Assembly: GCA_963751105.1 (NCBI GenBank)
Contig: CAVVTG010000002.1
Coordinates: forward strand, 2,480,001-2,544,000
From: JACVRW01 sp963751105
GTDB lineage: Bacteria > Actinomycetota > Thermoleophilia > Solirubrobacterales > Thermoleophilaceae
Length of the DNA stretch: 64,000 nucleotides
Direction of reading: 5' to 3'
Shown: positions 53,184-61,333 of the stretch, in pieces
Layout: each line of letters begins with the position of its first letter
Numbering within the stretch: the stretch's first letter is position 1
The notes under the pieces: model-generated
Told to the model about the DNA's origin: nothing
The model's database searches: none
The model's input: the letters and a program-made list of their open reading frames with translations, nothing else
Position numbers and translations under genes: made by a program

Positions 53184-54230
53184 CTACTTGACCGTGTCGG
53201 GGATGTCCGCGATCTCGCCCGAGGCGATCCCGGTCTGGATCTGCTCGATGTCCTCGCTGTACTTCTGGCCCTCGGCGCTGATCTTGCCGAGCCCGACACC
53301 ACCGTTCTTGACGGTGGCGATCACGTCGGTGCCGCCCTCGAAGTTGCCGTTCTGGGCGCGCTCGATCGCGTCGTACACGGCCACGTCGACCTTCTTGAGG
53401 GCGCTGGTGAGGACGTGCTCGCCGAGATAGGCCTGGTCGGCGTCGACGCCGATGCCCTGCACGCCCTCCTGCTTGGCGGCGTCGAGCGCTCCGAGGCCGC
53501 ACTGTCCGGCCACCTGGAAGACGACCTTCGAGCCCTTGGAGATCTGGTCGAGCGCGATCTCCTTGCACTTGGCCTGATCGACGAAGTCCTGCGAGTAGCC
53601 GTTGAGCGTCTGCACTCCCGGGAACGCCTTCTTGGCGCCGGCCTGGAAGCCGGCGATGTAGTGGTCCACCGGCGGGATCTTCTGGCCGCCGACCGTGGAC
53701 ACGGCCTTCGCGTTGTTGTCCTTGGCCCAAAGGCCGGCGAGGTAGCCGGCCAGGTAGCCCGCCTCCTGCTCCTTGAACAGCAGGCCCTGGACGTTCTTGG
53801 GCTTGTCCTTCAGGCCGGTCGCGGAGAAGTCCACGATGGCGAAGTTCGAGGTGGGGAGCTTGCTGGCCACCGTGTTGGTGGCGTCGGCCATCAGGAAGCC
53901 CACCGGCACGATCAGGTCGGTCTGCTGCTGGGCCAGGGTGGTGAGGTTGGGGACGTAGTCGCCGTTCGACTTCGAGAGCAGCACCCGTCCCTCCACGCCG
54001 AGCTTCGACTGCGCGTCCTCGAGGCCCTTGTTGGCGAGGAAGTTGAACGAGCGGTCGTTGAGGCCGCCGATGTCCGTGACGACGCCCGCCTTGATGCCGG
54101 CCTGCTCGCCGCCCGAGCCACCGTCACCACCACTGTCGCCGCCGTCGTCATCGTCCGAGCCGCACGCCGCGACTCCCAGCATGAGCGCGGCGACCAGCGC
54201 GAGCATGATCGCTCGAAGCTTCCTGTCCAC
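53184..54230 (-). CDS. BmpA/Med-family nucleoside-binding lipoprotein
   Basis: 348 residues. Signal peptide with lipobox LGVAAC (Cys23) followed by an Asp/Gly/Ser-rich linker. The mature domain has AGVVTDIGGLNDRSFNFLANKGLEDA, FKEQEAGYLAGYLAGLWA and GIGVDADQ, typical of BmpA/PnrA substrate-binding proteins for purine nucleosides. GTG 54230 has GGAGGG at 8 bases. It is the first gene of the importer operon; a TAGGGT hexamer at 54284-54289 may be its -10. Confidence 0.93.
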   Translation of the reverse strand: MDRKLRAIMLALVAALMLGVAACGSDDDDGGDSGGDGGSGGEQAGIKAGVVTDIGGLNDRSFNFLANKGLEDAQSKLGVEGRVLLSKSNGDYVPNLTTLAQQQTDLIVPVGFLMADATNTVASKLPTSNFAIVDFSATGLKDKPKNVQGLLFKEQEAGYLAGYLAGLWAKDNNAKAVSTVGGQKIPPVDHYIAGFQAGAKKAFPGVQTLNGYSQDFVDQAKCKEIALDQISKGSKVVFQVAGQCGLGALDAAKQEGVQGIGVDADQAYLGEHVLTSALKKVDVAVYDAIERAQNGNFEGGTDVIATVKNGGVGLGKISAEGQKYSEDIEQIQTGIASGEIADIPDTVK

Positions 54231-54286
54231 CCTGATTCCCTCCTGAGATCTGAGCCGGGCCCGTGACCCGCTGAGCGGACGTCACC

Positions 54287-55273
54287 CTACCGGCTTTGGG
54301 GGAGCCCGTTCATTAGGCGTGTCTTGAGCTTTTCCTCGCAGAATGCGGCCTCTACGGCGGTCCGGGTGACCCCGATCAGCGCGGCGTCGTCCCATCCCAG
54401 CCGCTCTGAGCAGATCGCGTACTCGCCGCCGATGGAGGCGCCGAACCACGGTGGGTCGTCGGAGCCGAGCGTCACGCGTACCCCGGCGGCCGCCAGCGCG
54501 GCCAGCGGGTGCTCCTCGTAGGACGGGTAGAGGCCCAGCACGACGTTGCTGGTGGGACAGCACTCGAGCACGACACCCCGGGCGGCCAGCTCCTCCACCA
54601 GCGCCGGGTCCTCTATCGAGCGCACACCGTGACCTATGCGGGTGACCGGCAGCGCGAGGGCGCCGCGCACGCTCTCCGGTCCCGCCCACTCGCCGGCGTG
54701 CACGCTGCAGCCGAGGCCCTCGGCGGCCACGAGCTCGAAGCACTCCGCGAAGCCGGCCGGGGGAAAGCCGGCCTCGTCGCCGGCGAGGTTGAAGCCCACC
54801 ACGTAGGGATGGGGCCGGCTCGCGGTGAGACGGGCTATGCGCAGGGCGTTCTCGGGTCCGAGGTTGCGCACCGCCGTGATCAGGATCCGGGCCTCGATGC
54901 CGTGATCGCGGCGGGAGTCGTCGATTCCCGCGGCGATGCCCTTGAGGTGGTCCTGGTCGCTCAGGCCGACCGCCGCCGCGTGGTCGGGCGAGACGATCAG
55001 CTCCACGTACACGGCGCCCTCGGCCGCGCAGCCCTCGAGGTACTCGTAGGTCACGTCGCGGTAGTCCTCGCGCGTGCGGATCGCCGCCGCGGCCACGTCG
55101 TAGGCGCGCAGGAAGTCGAGGAAGTCCGTATAGGCGAAGCGGTCGGGAGAGGCGAACAGACCCTCCGGCACCGGAAGGCCGTTGCGCTCGGCCAGGCGCC
55201 GGATGAGGTCCGGGGGCGCCGTTCCCTCGAGGTGGACGTGGAGCTCGGCCTTGGGCACGGCCGTGGCGCTCAC
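54287..55273 (-). CDS. add: Adenosine deaminase
   Basis: 328 residues, TIM-barrel amidohydrolase. Zinc ligands in KAELHVHLEGT (His12, His14), SVHAGEWAG with His and the Glu region, RIGHGVRS and the final GSDDPPWFG. Converts (deoxy)adenosine to (deoxy)inosine for purine nucleoside phosphorylase. GTG 55273 overlaps the deoA stop (GTGA); it is the last gene of the cdd-pnp-deoA-add operon. Confidence 0.94.
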   Translation of the reverse strand: MSATAVPKAELHVHLEGTAPPDLIRRLAERNGLPVPEGLFASPDRFAYTDFLDFLRAYDVAAAAIRTREDYRDVTYEYLEGCAAEGAVYVELIVSPDHAAAVGLSDQDHLKGIAAGIDDSRRDHGIEARILITAVRNLGPENALRIARLTASRPHPYVVGFNLAGDEAGFPPAGFAECFELVAAEGLGCSVHAGEWAGPESVRGALALPVTRIGHGVRSIEDPALVEELAARGVVLECCPTSNVVLGLYPSYEEHPLAALAAAGVRVTLGSDDPPWFGASIGGEYAICSERLGWDDAALIGVTRTAVEAAFCEEKLKTRLMNGLPQSR

Positions 55274-56589
55274 CGCAGTACCTCGAGCACCACGGGGGGT
55301 GTTGCCCGCAGCGCCCCGCCCACGGTGTAGGCCTCCCGCACCGCGGCGGCGGCACGTTCGGCGGACTCCCGGTCGGCGGCGTGCACCAGCGCGAGCGGGC
55401 GCGCGCCCTCACCCACGTCCTCCCCCGGCGACGCCACCTCGGTCAGGCCGACGGCGTGGTCCACCGGATCGCTCTCCCGGGTGCGCCCGCCGCCCAGGGC
55501 CACCACAGCGAGGCCCACCCCCCGAACGTCCACGCCCGTCACGACGCCGGCCTCCGCCGGCCAGGCCTCCAGGCTGACGGGCGCCGCGGGGAGATGGCGA
55601 TCCGGGTGGTCGAGCAGATCATCCGGCCCGCCCAGCTCTTCCACCATGGCCGCGAACCGTTCGGCCGCCGCGCCGCTGTCGAGCGCGCGGGCGGCCGCCG
55701 CGCGTCCCGCCTCCTCGTCCGGCTCGACGCCCCCGAGGCGCAGCAGCTCGGCGCTCAGCGCGACGGTCACGTCCGTCAGCCGCTCGTCGCGCGCCGCTCC
55801 GGTGAGGTGCTCGATGGACTCACGCACCTCCACCGCGTTGCCGGCGCTGCGGCCGAGCACCCGGTCCATGTCGGTGAGGAGCGCCGAGGTGGGCAGGCCG
55901 TTGCCCCGCGCCACCTCGACGATGGAGAGGGCGAGCTCCGAGGCCGCCGCCCGGCTGGGCAGAAAGGCTCCGGAGCCGACCTTCACGTCCATCACCAGCG
56001 CGCCGAGGCCCGCGGCCAGCTTCTTCGACAGGATCGACGCGACGATCAGCGGTATCGACTCCACGGTCCCGGTGGCGTCGCGGATCGCGTAGAGACGCCG
56101 GTCGGCGGGCGCCAGCTCCGCGGTCTGGCCGACGATGGCGCAGCCGGCGCGAGAGACGGCGCGCCGCAGGCGTGCCGCGTCCGGGGTGGTGGTGTAGCCG
56201 GGGATCGACTCCAGCTTGTCGAGCGTGCCCCCGGTGTGGCCGAGCCCCCGTCCCGAGATCATCGGCACGGCGCCGCCGCAGGCAGCCACCACCGGCGCGA
56301 GCAGCAGGCTGACCTTGTCGCCGACGCCCCCGGTGGAGTGCTTGTCCAGCACCGGGCCGGACAGACCGGCGCCGGACCAGTCGAGCACCTCGCCGGAACG
56401 GGTCATGGCTCCCGTGAGCGCCACGCGCTCGGCGGCGGTCATCCCGCGCAGCACGATCGCCATCGCCAGCGCGCCCACCTGGGCGTCGGTCACCGAGCCG
56501 TCGGTGATGCCGTCCACGAGGAAGCCGATCTGCTCCTCGGAGAGCTCGCCGCCGTCGCGCTTCAGGCGGATCAGCTCGGGCACGAGCAT
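55270..56589 (-). CDS. deoA: Thymidine (pyrimidine-nucleoside) phosphorylase
   Basis: 439 residues. KRDGGELSEEQIGFLVDGITDGSVTD at the N-terminus, the phosphate-binding DKHSTGGVGDKVSLLLAP, SGRGLGHTGGTLDKLESIPG and VMDVKVGSGAF. The C-terminal alpha/beta domain ends in a biotin-lipoyl-like segment. Splits thymidine or (deoxy)uridine to base and sugar-1-phosphate. Five bases separate it from the purine phosphorylase. Confidence 0.95.
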   Translation of the reverse strand: MLVPELIRLKRDGGELSEEQIGFLVDGITDGSVTDAQVGALAMAIVLRGMTAAERVALTGAMTRSGEVLDWSGAGLSGPVLDKHSTGGVGDKVSLLLAPVVAACGGAVPMISGRGLGHTGGTLDKLESIPGYTTTPDAARLRRAVSRAGCAIVGQTAELAPADRRLYAIRDATGTVESIPLIVASILSKKLAAGLGALVMDVKVGSGAFLPSRAAASELALSIVEVARGNGLPTSALLTDMDRVLGRSAGNAVEVRESIEHLTGAARDERLTDVTVALSAELLRLGGVEPDEEAGRAAAARALDSGAAAERFAAMVEELGGPDDLLDHPDRHLPAAPVSLEAWPAEAGVVTGVDVRGVGLAVVALGGGRTRESDPVDHAVGLTEVASPGEDVGEGARPLALVHAADRESAERAAAAVREAYTVGGALRATPPVVLEVLR

Positions 56590-56593
56590 CCGG

Positions 56594-57406
56594 TCAGTCG
56601 CCCTGGCGCTCGACGAAGCGCACCAGCAGCGGGGCGAGGTCCTCGGCCGCCCGCTCCGCGTCGGCGAGCGTCTGCTCGTGGCTCAGCGCCTGGTCGCCCA
56701 GGCCCTCGGCCAGGTTGGTGATGGCGGAGATCGCGGCCACGCGCAGCCCGCAGTGCCGGGCCACCACGGTCTCGTGGACGGTGGACATGCCGACGGCGTC
56801 CGCGCCCAGGCGCCCGAACGCCCCGATCTCCGCCGGCGTCTCGAAGCTCGGCCCGGCCACCGCCAGATAGACGCCCTCGGCCAGCTCGATCTCGAGCTGC
56901 GCGGCCGCCTCGCGCAGCTCGGCGCGCAGCCGCGGGTCGTAGGCGTCGCGAAGGCTGGGGAAGCGCGGCCCGAGCTCGTCGTCGTTGGGCCCGGTGAGGA
57001 TGTTGGTGCCGGTCAGGTTGATGTGGTCGGAGATGAGCATCAGCCGGCCCGGACCGACCGAGGCGTCGAGCGACCCCGCCGCGTTGGTGAGCACGAGGAT
57101 CTCCGCGCCCGCCGCTCGCAGCGCGCGCACCGGGACGCGCAGCTCGTCGCGGTCGCCGCCCTCGTAGAGGTGCGCCCGGCCCTGGAGCAGCGCCACCGGG
57201 ACGCTTCCGATGTGCCCCATCACCGCCCGCCCAGCGTGGCCCTCCACGGCCGGCCGCGGGAAGCCCGGCAGCTCGCCGTAGTCGATCGCGACGGGGTCGC
57301 TCACCGATTCGGCCACCCCGCCGAGACCCGAGCCGAGCACCACGCCCACCCGCGGGCGCAGGCCCGAGCGCTGCTCCATCACCCGGGCGGCCTCGCGCCA
57401 GCTCAC
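56594..57406 (-). CDS. Purine-nucleoside phosphorylase (trimeric type)
   Basis: 270 residues, matching the trimeric class (PNP type II in actinobacteria). VGVVLGSGLGGVAE binds phosphate; GRAHLYEG, LTNAAGSLDASVGPG, AVAGPSFETPAEI and DAVGMSTVHETVVARHCG complete the active site with the purine-binding Glu/Asn region SAITNLAEGL. GTG 57406 overlaps the CYTH-Cdd stop (GTGA). Confidence 0.94.
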   Translation of the reverse strand: MSWREAARVMEQRSGLRPRVGVVLGSGLGGVAESVSDPVAIDYGELPGFPRPAVEGHAGRAVMGHIGSVPVALLQGRAHLYEGGDRDELRVPVRALRAAGAEILVLTNAAGSLDASVGPGRLMLISDHINLTGTNILTGPNDDELGPRFPSLRDAYDPRLRAELREAAAQLEIELAEGVYLAVAGPSFETPAEIGAFGRLGADAVGMSTVHETVVARHCGLRVAAISAITNLAEGLGDQALSHEQTLADAERAAEDLAPLLVRFVERQGD

Positions 57407-58308
57407 GGCGACTCGAGCTCGAACGCCAGCGGCAGCAGCTCCGCCAGCGTGCGCGTCCGGAGCACCCCGCCCGGGCGCCCGAGGTGTACCGGCGTTTCGG
57501 GGCGTCCGAACTCGAGGAGGCGCTGGCGGCAACCGCCGCAGGGGGGGCACAGCTCCACCGTCTCGGCCACCACCGCCACCGCCGCGATCTCCCGCTGCCC
57601 GGCGGTCACGAGCGCGCCGATGGCCGACGCCTCGGCACATTGACCCTGGGGGTAGGCGGCGTTCTCGACGTTGACGCCGGTGTGGACGGTGCCACCCGGC
57701 GCCAGCAGCGCGGCGCCCACCCTGAAGCCCGAGTACGGAGCGTGGGCGTTGGGCATGGCCTCCTCGGCGGCGCGCAGCAGCAGCTCGGGAGCCTCGAGCA
57801 GCAGGTCCGCATAGCCCGCGGCCACGAGCCGTGCATCGTCGATGCCCAGGTCCCGGCGCAGGCGCGCCACCTGATCGTGCTCGGCGGTCAGGTCGGACTC
57901 CGGCGGCGCGACGGCCTCGAGCTCCACGAACTCGCCCAGGCCGTCGACCCGGTCGAGGTGGATGCGAACGCCCTGCCACAGGAGCAGCCGGCGCCGCTTG
58001 TCCACCGTCACCAGCTCGCCGTAGGCCTCGCCGAGCGCCGCCCGCAGACCGTCCGCGTCGCCGGCGTCCACGCGCCGATAGGCACTCTCGCGGGCCTCGC
58101 TCGACACCGCTCGCCGGTACTGGATCAGCTCGGCCTGTCCCGGCTCCTGCTCACGCAGCTTCAGGCGTCCGCGCGCGCGTGCGAAGTAGGTGTCGCGCTG
58201 GCGGATCTCGCCCCGATCCTCGGCGCCGGCGGCCAGCGCCGCCTCGAGAGTGCGCCCGGGATCCGCATCACGGGCCTTGATCTCGATGTTGCGCCGGGGG
58301 GCGGACAA
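57403..58308 (-). CDS. CYTH domain-cytidine deaminase fusion
   Basis: 301 residues from TTG 58308. Residues about 5-171 are a CYTH (CyaB/thiamine-triphosphatase-type) domain: RNIEIKARD, RDTYFARARGRLKLREQ, ELIQYRRA, YGELVTVDKRRRLLLWQGVRIHLDRVDGLGEFVELEAV. Residues about 173-301 are a complete cytidine deaminase with AYSGF-like HAPYSGFRVGAALL, zinc ligands QCAEASA (Cys224, Glu226) and CPPCGGC (Cys257, Cys260). The domains share one uninterrupted frame. Alternative GTG 58341 would overlap the divergent upp start. CYTH enzymes act on triphosphates or make cAMP; the coupling to cytidine deamination is unknown. Confidence 0.88.
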   Translation of the reverse strand: MSAPRRNIEIKARDADPGRTLEAALAAGAEDRGEIRQRDTYFARARGRLKLREQEPGQAELIQYRRAVSSEARESAYRRVDAGDADGLRAALGEAYGELVTVDKRRRLLLWQGVRIHLDRVDGLGEFVELEAVAPPESDLTAEHDQVARLRRDLGIDDARLVAAGYADLLLEAPELLLRAAEEAMPNAHAPYSGFRVGAALLAPGGTVHTGVNVENAAYPQGQCAEASAIGALVTAGQREIAAVAVVAETVELCPPCGGCRQRLLEFGRPETPVHLGRPGGVLRTRTLAELLPLAFELESP

Positions 58309-58334
58309 GGCGGCGCCGAGGCTATCGTCGCGCC
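58309..58334. promoter_or_regulatory. Divergent promoter with overlapping -10 hexamers (CYTH-cdd / upp)
   Basis: In the 26-base gap, plus-strand TATCGT (58323-58328) is 6 bases from the upp ATG and minus-strand TAGCCT (58319-58324) is 10 bases from TTG 58308; the hexamers share two bases. Confidence 0.5.
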
Positions 58335-58964
58335 ATGCCACAGCGTCTCGTCGTGGTCGAGCACCCGGTGCTCGCCGACCGCATCGCCGTTCTTCGCGAC
58401 CGCTCGACCGGACACGGTGATTTCCGCCAGGCTCTGTTCGAGGCCTCGGCGATCCTCGCTGTGGAGGCGGCCCGCGAGCTGCCCGTGCACGAGGTGGAGA
58501 TCGAGACCCCACTCGAGCCGGCCACCGGCCACCGCCTGCCGAGCGAGATCGCCGTGGTGCCCGTGCTGCGCGCCGGGCTGGGCATGGTTGACGCCTTCCT
58601 GCGCCTGCTGCCCGACGCGCGCGTGGGCCATCTCGGGCTCTACCGGGACGAGGAGACCCACGAGCCGTTCGAGTACTACGAGCGCCTGCCGCCCCGGCTC
58701 GACGAGGCCTACGTGTTCGTGGTCGACCCCATGCTCGCCACCGGCGGGAGCGCGGTGCACGCGCTGAACCGCCTCAAGGCCAAGGGCGCCAAGCGGCTCA
58801 CGCTCGTGTGTCTCGTGGTGGCCCCCGAGGGCCTGTCAGCGGTGGAGGAGCACCATCCCGACGTTCCCGTCTGGACGGCGGCGCTGGACCGCGAGCTCGA
58901 CGAGAACGCCTACATCCGGCCCGGCCTGGGCGACGCGGGCGACCGGGTGTTCGGCACCGACTGA
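58335..58964 (+). CDS. upp: Uracil phosphoribosyltransferase
   Basis: 209 residues. HPVLADRIAVLRDRSTGHGDFRQAL at the N-terminus, VVPVLRAGLGMVDAFL, the PRPP motif VVDPMLATGGSA and the uracil-binding AYIRPGLGDAGDRVFGTD end. Converts uracil from DeoA and CYTH-Cdd products to UMP. Divergent from the cdd-pnp-deoA-add operon. Confidence 0.96.
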   Translation: MPQRLVVVEHPVLADRIAVLRDRSTGHGDFRQALFEASAILAVEAARELPVHEVEIETPLEPATGHRLPSEIAVVPVLRAGLGMVDAFLRLLPDARVGHLGLYRDEETHEPFEYYERLPPRLDEAYVFVVDPMLATGGSAVHALNRLKAKGAKRLTLVCLVVAPEGLSAVEEHHPDVPVWTAALDRELDENAYIRPGLGDAGDRVFGTD

Positions 58965-58978
58965 GGCCGGCGGCGCGC

Positions 58979-59596
58979 TCAGGCCGTCGGACGCGGCGCG
59001 AGTGCCGTTCTCGACAGCGTGGGGTACGTGGCGCAGTAGCCGCGACGGCGGGCGATCGGCGCGAGCGCGCTGAATAGAACGCGTTGAACAACGGCCGGTG
59101 GTTTGCGAAACACGGCCACATCGGAGAACTCGGTAGCGAAGAGAGCCAGCTGAAGTGGGTGCGGCATCCCGCGCTTGTTCACATGTCCTTCGCGGGCGAG
59201 GCCAAACAGCGTTTCCACCATGTGGAGGAACCGCTCACCCGGTGTGATCTCCACCCTCACGATGGCGTCCACGTCTCCCTCGTTCCACCAGTCGTGCCAG
59301 ACGCCCGGCTCGATCACCGCCCGCTGACCGGCGCGCAGAACCGACTTCTGACCGTCGCGCAGGACGGTCAGCTCGCCCTCCTGGACGCTGAAGCTCTCGA
59401 GCAGCGCCGGATGCTTGTGCTCACCCACCACCCGCGCACCGGGCAACGCGGTCAAGTCCGCGACTGCACGGCCCTCATCGTTCAACCACGGCAGTTCAAC
59501 GATGACGCCGCGCTCCAAGGTCACCGGATTGGTCAAGACCTCGCCCAACTCGATCGGACGGGTGTCCGGTGGGGCAGCTGGATCCGGATGCGACAT
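58979..59596 (-). CDS. Cupin-domain protein (paralogue of 60824)
   Basis: 205 residues. Cupin motif VVGEHKHPALLESFSVQEGELTVLRDG and the second motif EPGVWHDWWNEGD. A C-terminal helical region contains LQLALFATEFSDVAVFRKPPAVVQRVLFSALAPIARRRG, similar in layout to the end of the cupin at 60824. The metal site (His/His/Glu, His) seems intact. TAGCGT lies 6 bases before ATG 59596. Function unknown. Confidence 0.85.
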   Translation of the reverse strand: MSHPDPAAPPDTRPIELGEVLTNPVTLERGVIVELPWLNDEGRAVADLTALPGARVVGEHKHPALLESFSVQEGELTVLRDGQKSVLRAGQRAVIEPGVWHDWWNEGDVDAIVRVEITPGERFLHMVETLFGLAREGHVNKRGMPHPLQLALFATEFSDVAVFRKPPAVVQRVLFSALAPIARRRGYCATYPTLSRTALAPRPTA

Positions 59597-59608
59597 CTGC
59601 TCACGCTA
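59597..59608 (-). promoter_or_regulatory. Probable leaderless promoter (-10 TAGCGT)
   Basis: Minus-strand TAGCGT at 59603-59608, 6 bases from ATG 59596, just before the end of the methyltransferase gene. Confidence 0.45.
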
Positions 59609-59616
59609 CACCCGCG

Positions 59617-60196
59617 TCAACGCATCGCGCTACCGAGACGACGGCACTGGAAACGGAAGGCGTCACGCCCCGCCGCGACGGTCACGTCGTCGAACCCGGC
59701 GGCGATCAGGCGCGTCGGGCAGGCCTTCGGGATCGATCACCACCCGCGTGTCCCCGACGTGGAGGAGGGCGAAGCCGATGCCGCGGCCCGTGCTGTCGGT
59801 GCCCACGAACGGCGCGCCCGGCGCGAGCACCCGGCAAGTCTCGGCGAAGAGACGGTCCTGGGCCGCGGGCGACGGCACGTGGTGGAGCATGGTGAAGCAG
59901 GCCGCCGCGCTGAAGGCGCCGTCCTCGAAGGGCATCGTCGTGCCGTCGCCGTCCACCACCTCCACCCGCCCGGCGAAGCGCTCGCGCAGCGCGCCTGCCA
60001 GCAGCGGGTCGATCTCGAGGGCCGTCAGCCGTTCCACGCGGCCGGCCAGGACCTCCGTCGCGGGTCCGAAGCCCGGACCGATCTCCAGCACCTCGCTGCC
60101 GAGCTCCACCCCGTCGATGGCCGGCGGCACGAGATCCTCGCGCACGTGGCGCTTCCAGGCATCGCGGTTGCAGTACCAGTGATGAAGCCGGTTCAT
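59617..60196 (-). CDS. Class I SAM-dependent methyltransferase, frame-broken near the C-terminus
   Basis: About 192 residues when joined. Motif I VLEIGPGFGPATEVLA (36-51), ALEIDPLLAGALRERF, VDGDGTTMPFEDGAFSAAACFTMLHHVPS. The first frame reaches VVIDPEGLPD and then reads Arg-rich nonsense to 59663. Removing one base near 59711-59722 gives RLIAAGFDDVTVAAGRDAFRFQCRR, the expected ending, stopping at 59617. ATG 60196 overlaps the TetR stop (ATGA), so both are co-transcribed. Substrate unknown. Confidence 0.8.
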
Positions 60197-60786
60197 CTGG
60201 CCGTCAGCACACCCGCCCACGCGCGCGTCATGGCATCCAGTATCGCGGCGCGCGACTGCTTGCCAACGTCGAGCCACCACAGAACGACCGCGGCCATGCC
60301 CATGCTCATCATCTCGGCCAGCGGCTCGAGCTCGCGTGGAGGCAGCGGCTCTTCCCGCAGCTCGCGGATGGTGTCCACGAGCACGGCCCGGGCACGCGCG
60401 TGCACCTGGACGCGGAAGGCGTGCACCTCGTCGTCGCCGCCCGAGTCGCGGAACAGCATCCGCCAGGCGTACGCGTGACGCTCCACGTAGTCGAGCCACA
60501 CGTCCAGCACCACCCTGACCCTCTCCTCCATGGTCCCCTCCGCCGGGATCAGCGCCGGGAAGGTCGCCAGGTCGTCGCGATGGCGGGCCAGCAGCGCGAG
60601 GTAGAGCGCCTTCTTGGAGTCGAAGTGGCGGTACAGGATGGGCTTCGTGACCCCGGCCGCCGCGGCCACCTCGTCCAGTCGGGTGCCGTCGTAGCCCCGC
60701 TCTCCGAACTGCCGCCCGGCCGCCTCGACGATCAGCGCCCGGCGCTCCGCGCGCGGGAGTCGCCTGCGCTGCTCGACCGTGGCCAT
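60193..60786 (-). CDS. TetR-family transcriptional regulator
   Basis: 197 residues. N-terminal helix-turn-helix: RRALIVEAAGRQFGERGYDGTRLDEVAAAAGVTKPILYRHFDSKKALYLALL. The C-terminal ligand domain includes YVERHAYAWRMLFRDSGGDDEVHAF. Likely represses itself, the co-transcribed methyltransferase and the divergent cupin through the inverted repeat at 60790-60805. Confidence 0.94.
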   Translation of the reverse strand: MATVEQRRRLPRAERRALIVEAAGRQFGERGYDGTRLDEVAAAAGVTKPILYRHFDSKKALYLALLARHRDDLATFPALIPAEGTMEERVRVVLDVWLDYVERHAYAWRMLFRDSGGDDEVHAFRVQVHARARAVLVDTIRELREEPLPPRELEPLAEMMSMGMAAVVLWWLDVGKQSRAAILDAMTRAWAGVLTAR

Positions 60787-60789
60787 TTT

Positions 60790-60805
60790 GTTACTCTACG
60801 GTAAC
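60790..60805. promoter_or_regulatory. Probable TetR operator
   Basis: GTTAC-N6-GTAAC in the 37-base divergent gap. It covers the minus-strand -10 TAGAGT (60793-60798), which lies 6 bases from the TetR ATG, so binding would block the regulator's own promoter. Confidence 0.65.
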
Positions 60806-60823
60806 TTACGGACAGGAGGCCAG

Positions 60824-61333
60824 ATGAGCGAAGTCACCGCCACCCGCGTTCACGACCCGATTCACAGGTCGTACTACTCGTTTCGCCGCGAGGGCGAGAC
60901 GCTCTGGGTGAGCTGCTGGATGGAGGCGGGTGCGCACCTGCCCGAGCACTTCCATCCCACACTCGTCGAGCGCTGGGAGGTTCTCGAGGGCTCGGCCGAA
61001 CTGAAGCTCGACGGGGTCTGGCGCGACCTCACCCCGGCCGACGGGCCCGTGCTGGTCTCACCGGGCGCGCGGCACGAGCTGCGCAACACGAGCGGGCGCG
61101 AGGTCCGGCTCCAGACGGAGGTCACACCCGCCGGCGGCCTGGAGGAGTTCCTCACCGAGAGCGCCTGGGCCGCCCGTGAGGGCCTCTACAACGCCCGCAA
61201 CCTCCCGACGGGCATGCGCGGAGCGCGCTGGTTGGTCGAGTTCGCCCAGCGCTTCGGCCACGAGACGGTGATGACCTCCCCGCCGCCCGCGGTGCAGCGC
61301 GTGCTGCTCCCGGTGGCGGCGCGTCTGCTCTAG
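60824..61333 (+). CDS. Cupin-domain protein (paralogue of 58979)
   Basis: 169 residues. Cupin motif EHFHPTLVERWEVLEGSAELKLDG (His/His/Glu) and LVSPGARHELRNTS (His). C-terminal helices with EFAQRFGHETVMTSPPPAVQRVLLPVAARLL mirror the other cupin. ATG 60824 has GGAGG 5 bases upstream, unlike most genes here. Probably the TetR target. Stop shares CTAG with the convergent dehydrogenase. Confidence 0.85.
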   Translation: MSEVTATRVHDPIHRSYYSFRREGETLWVSCWMEAGAHLPEHFHPTLVERWEVLEGSAELKLDGVWRDLTPADGPVLVSPGARHELRNTSGREVRLQTEVTPAGGLEEFLTESAWAAREGLYNARNLPTGMRGARWLVEFAQRFGHETVMTSPPPAVQRVLLPVAARLL

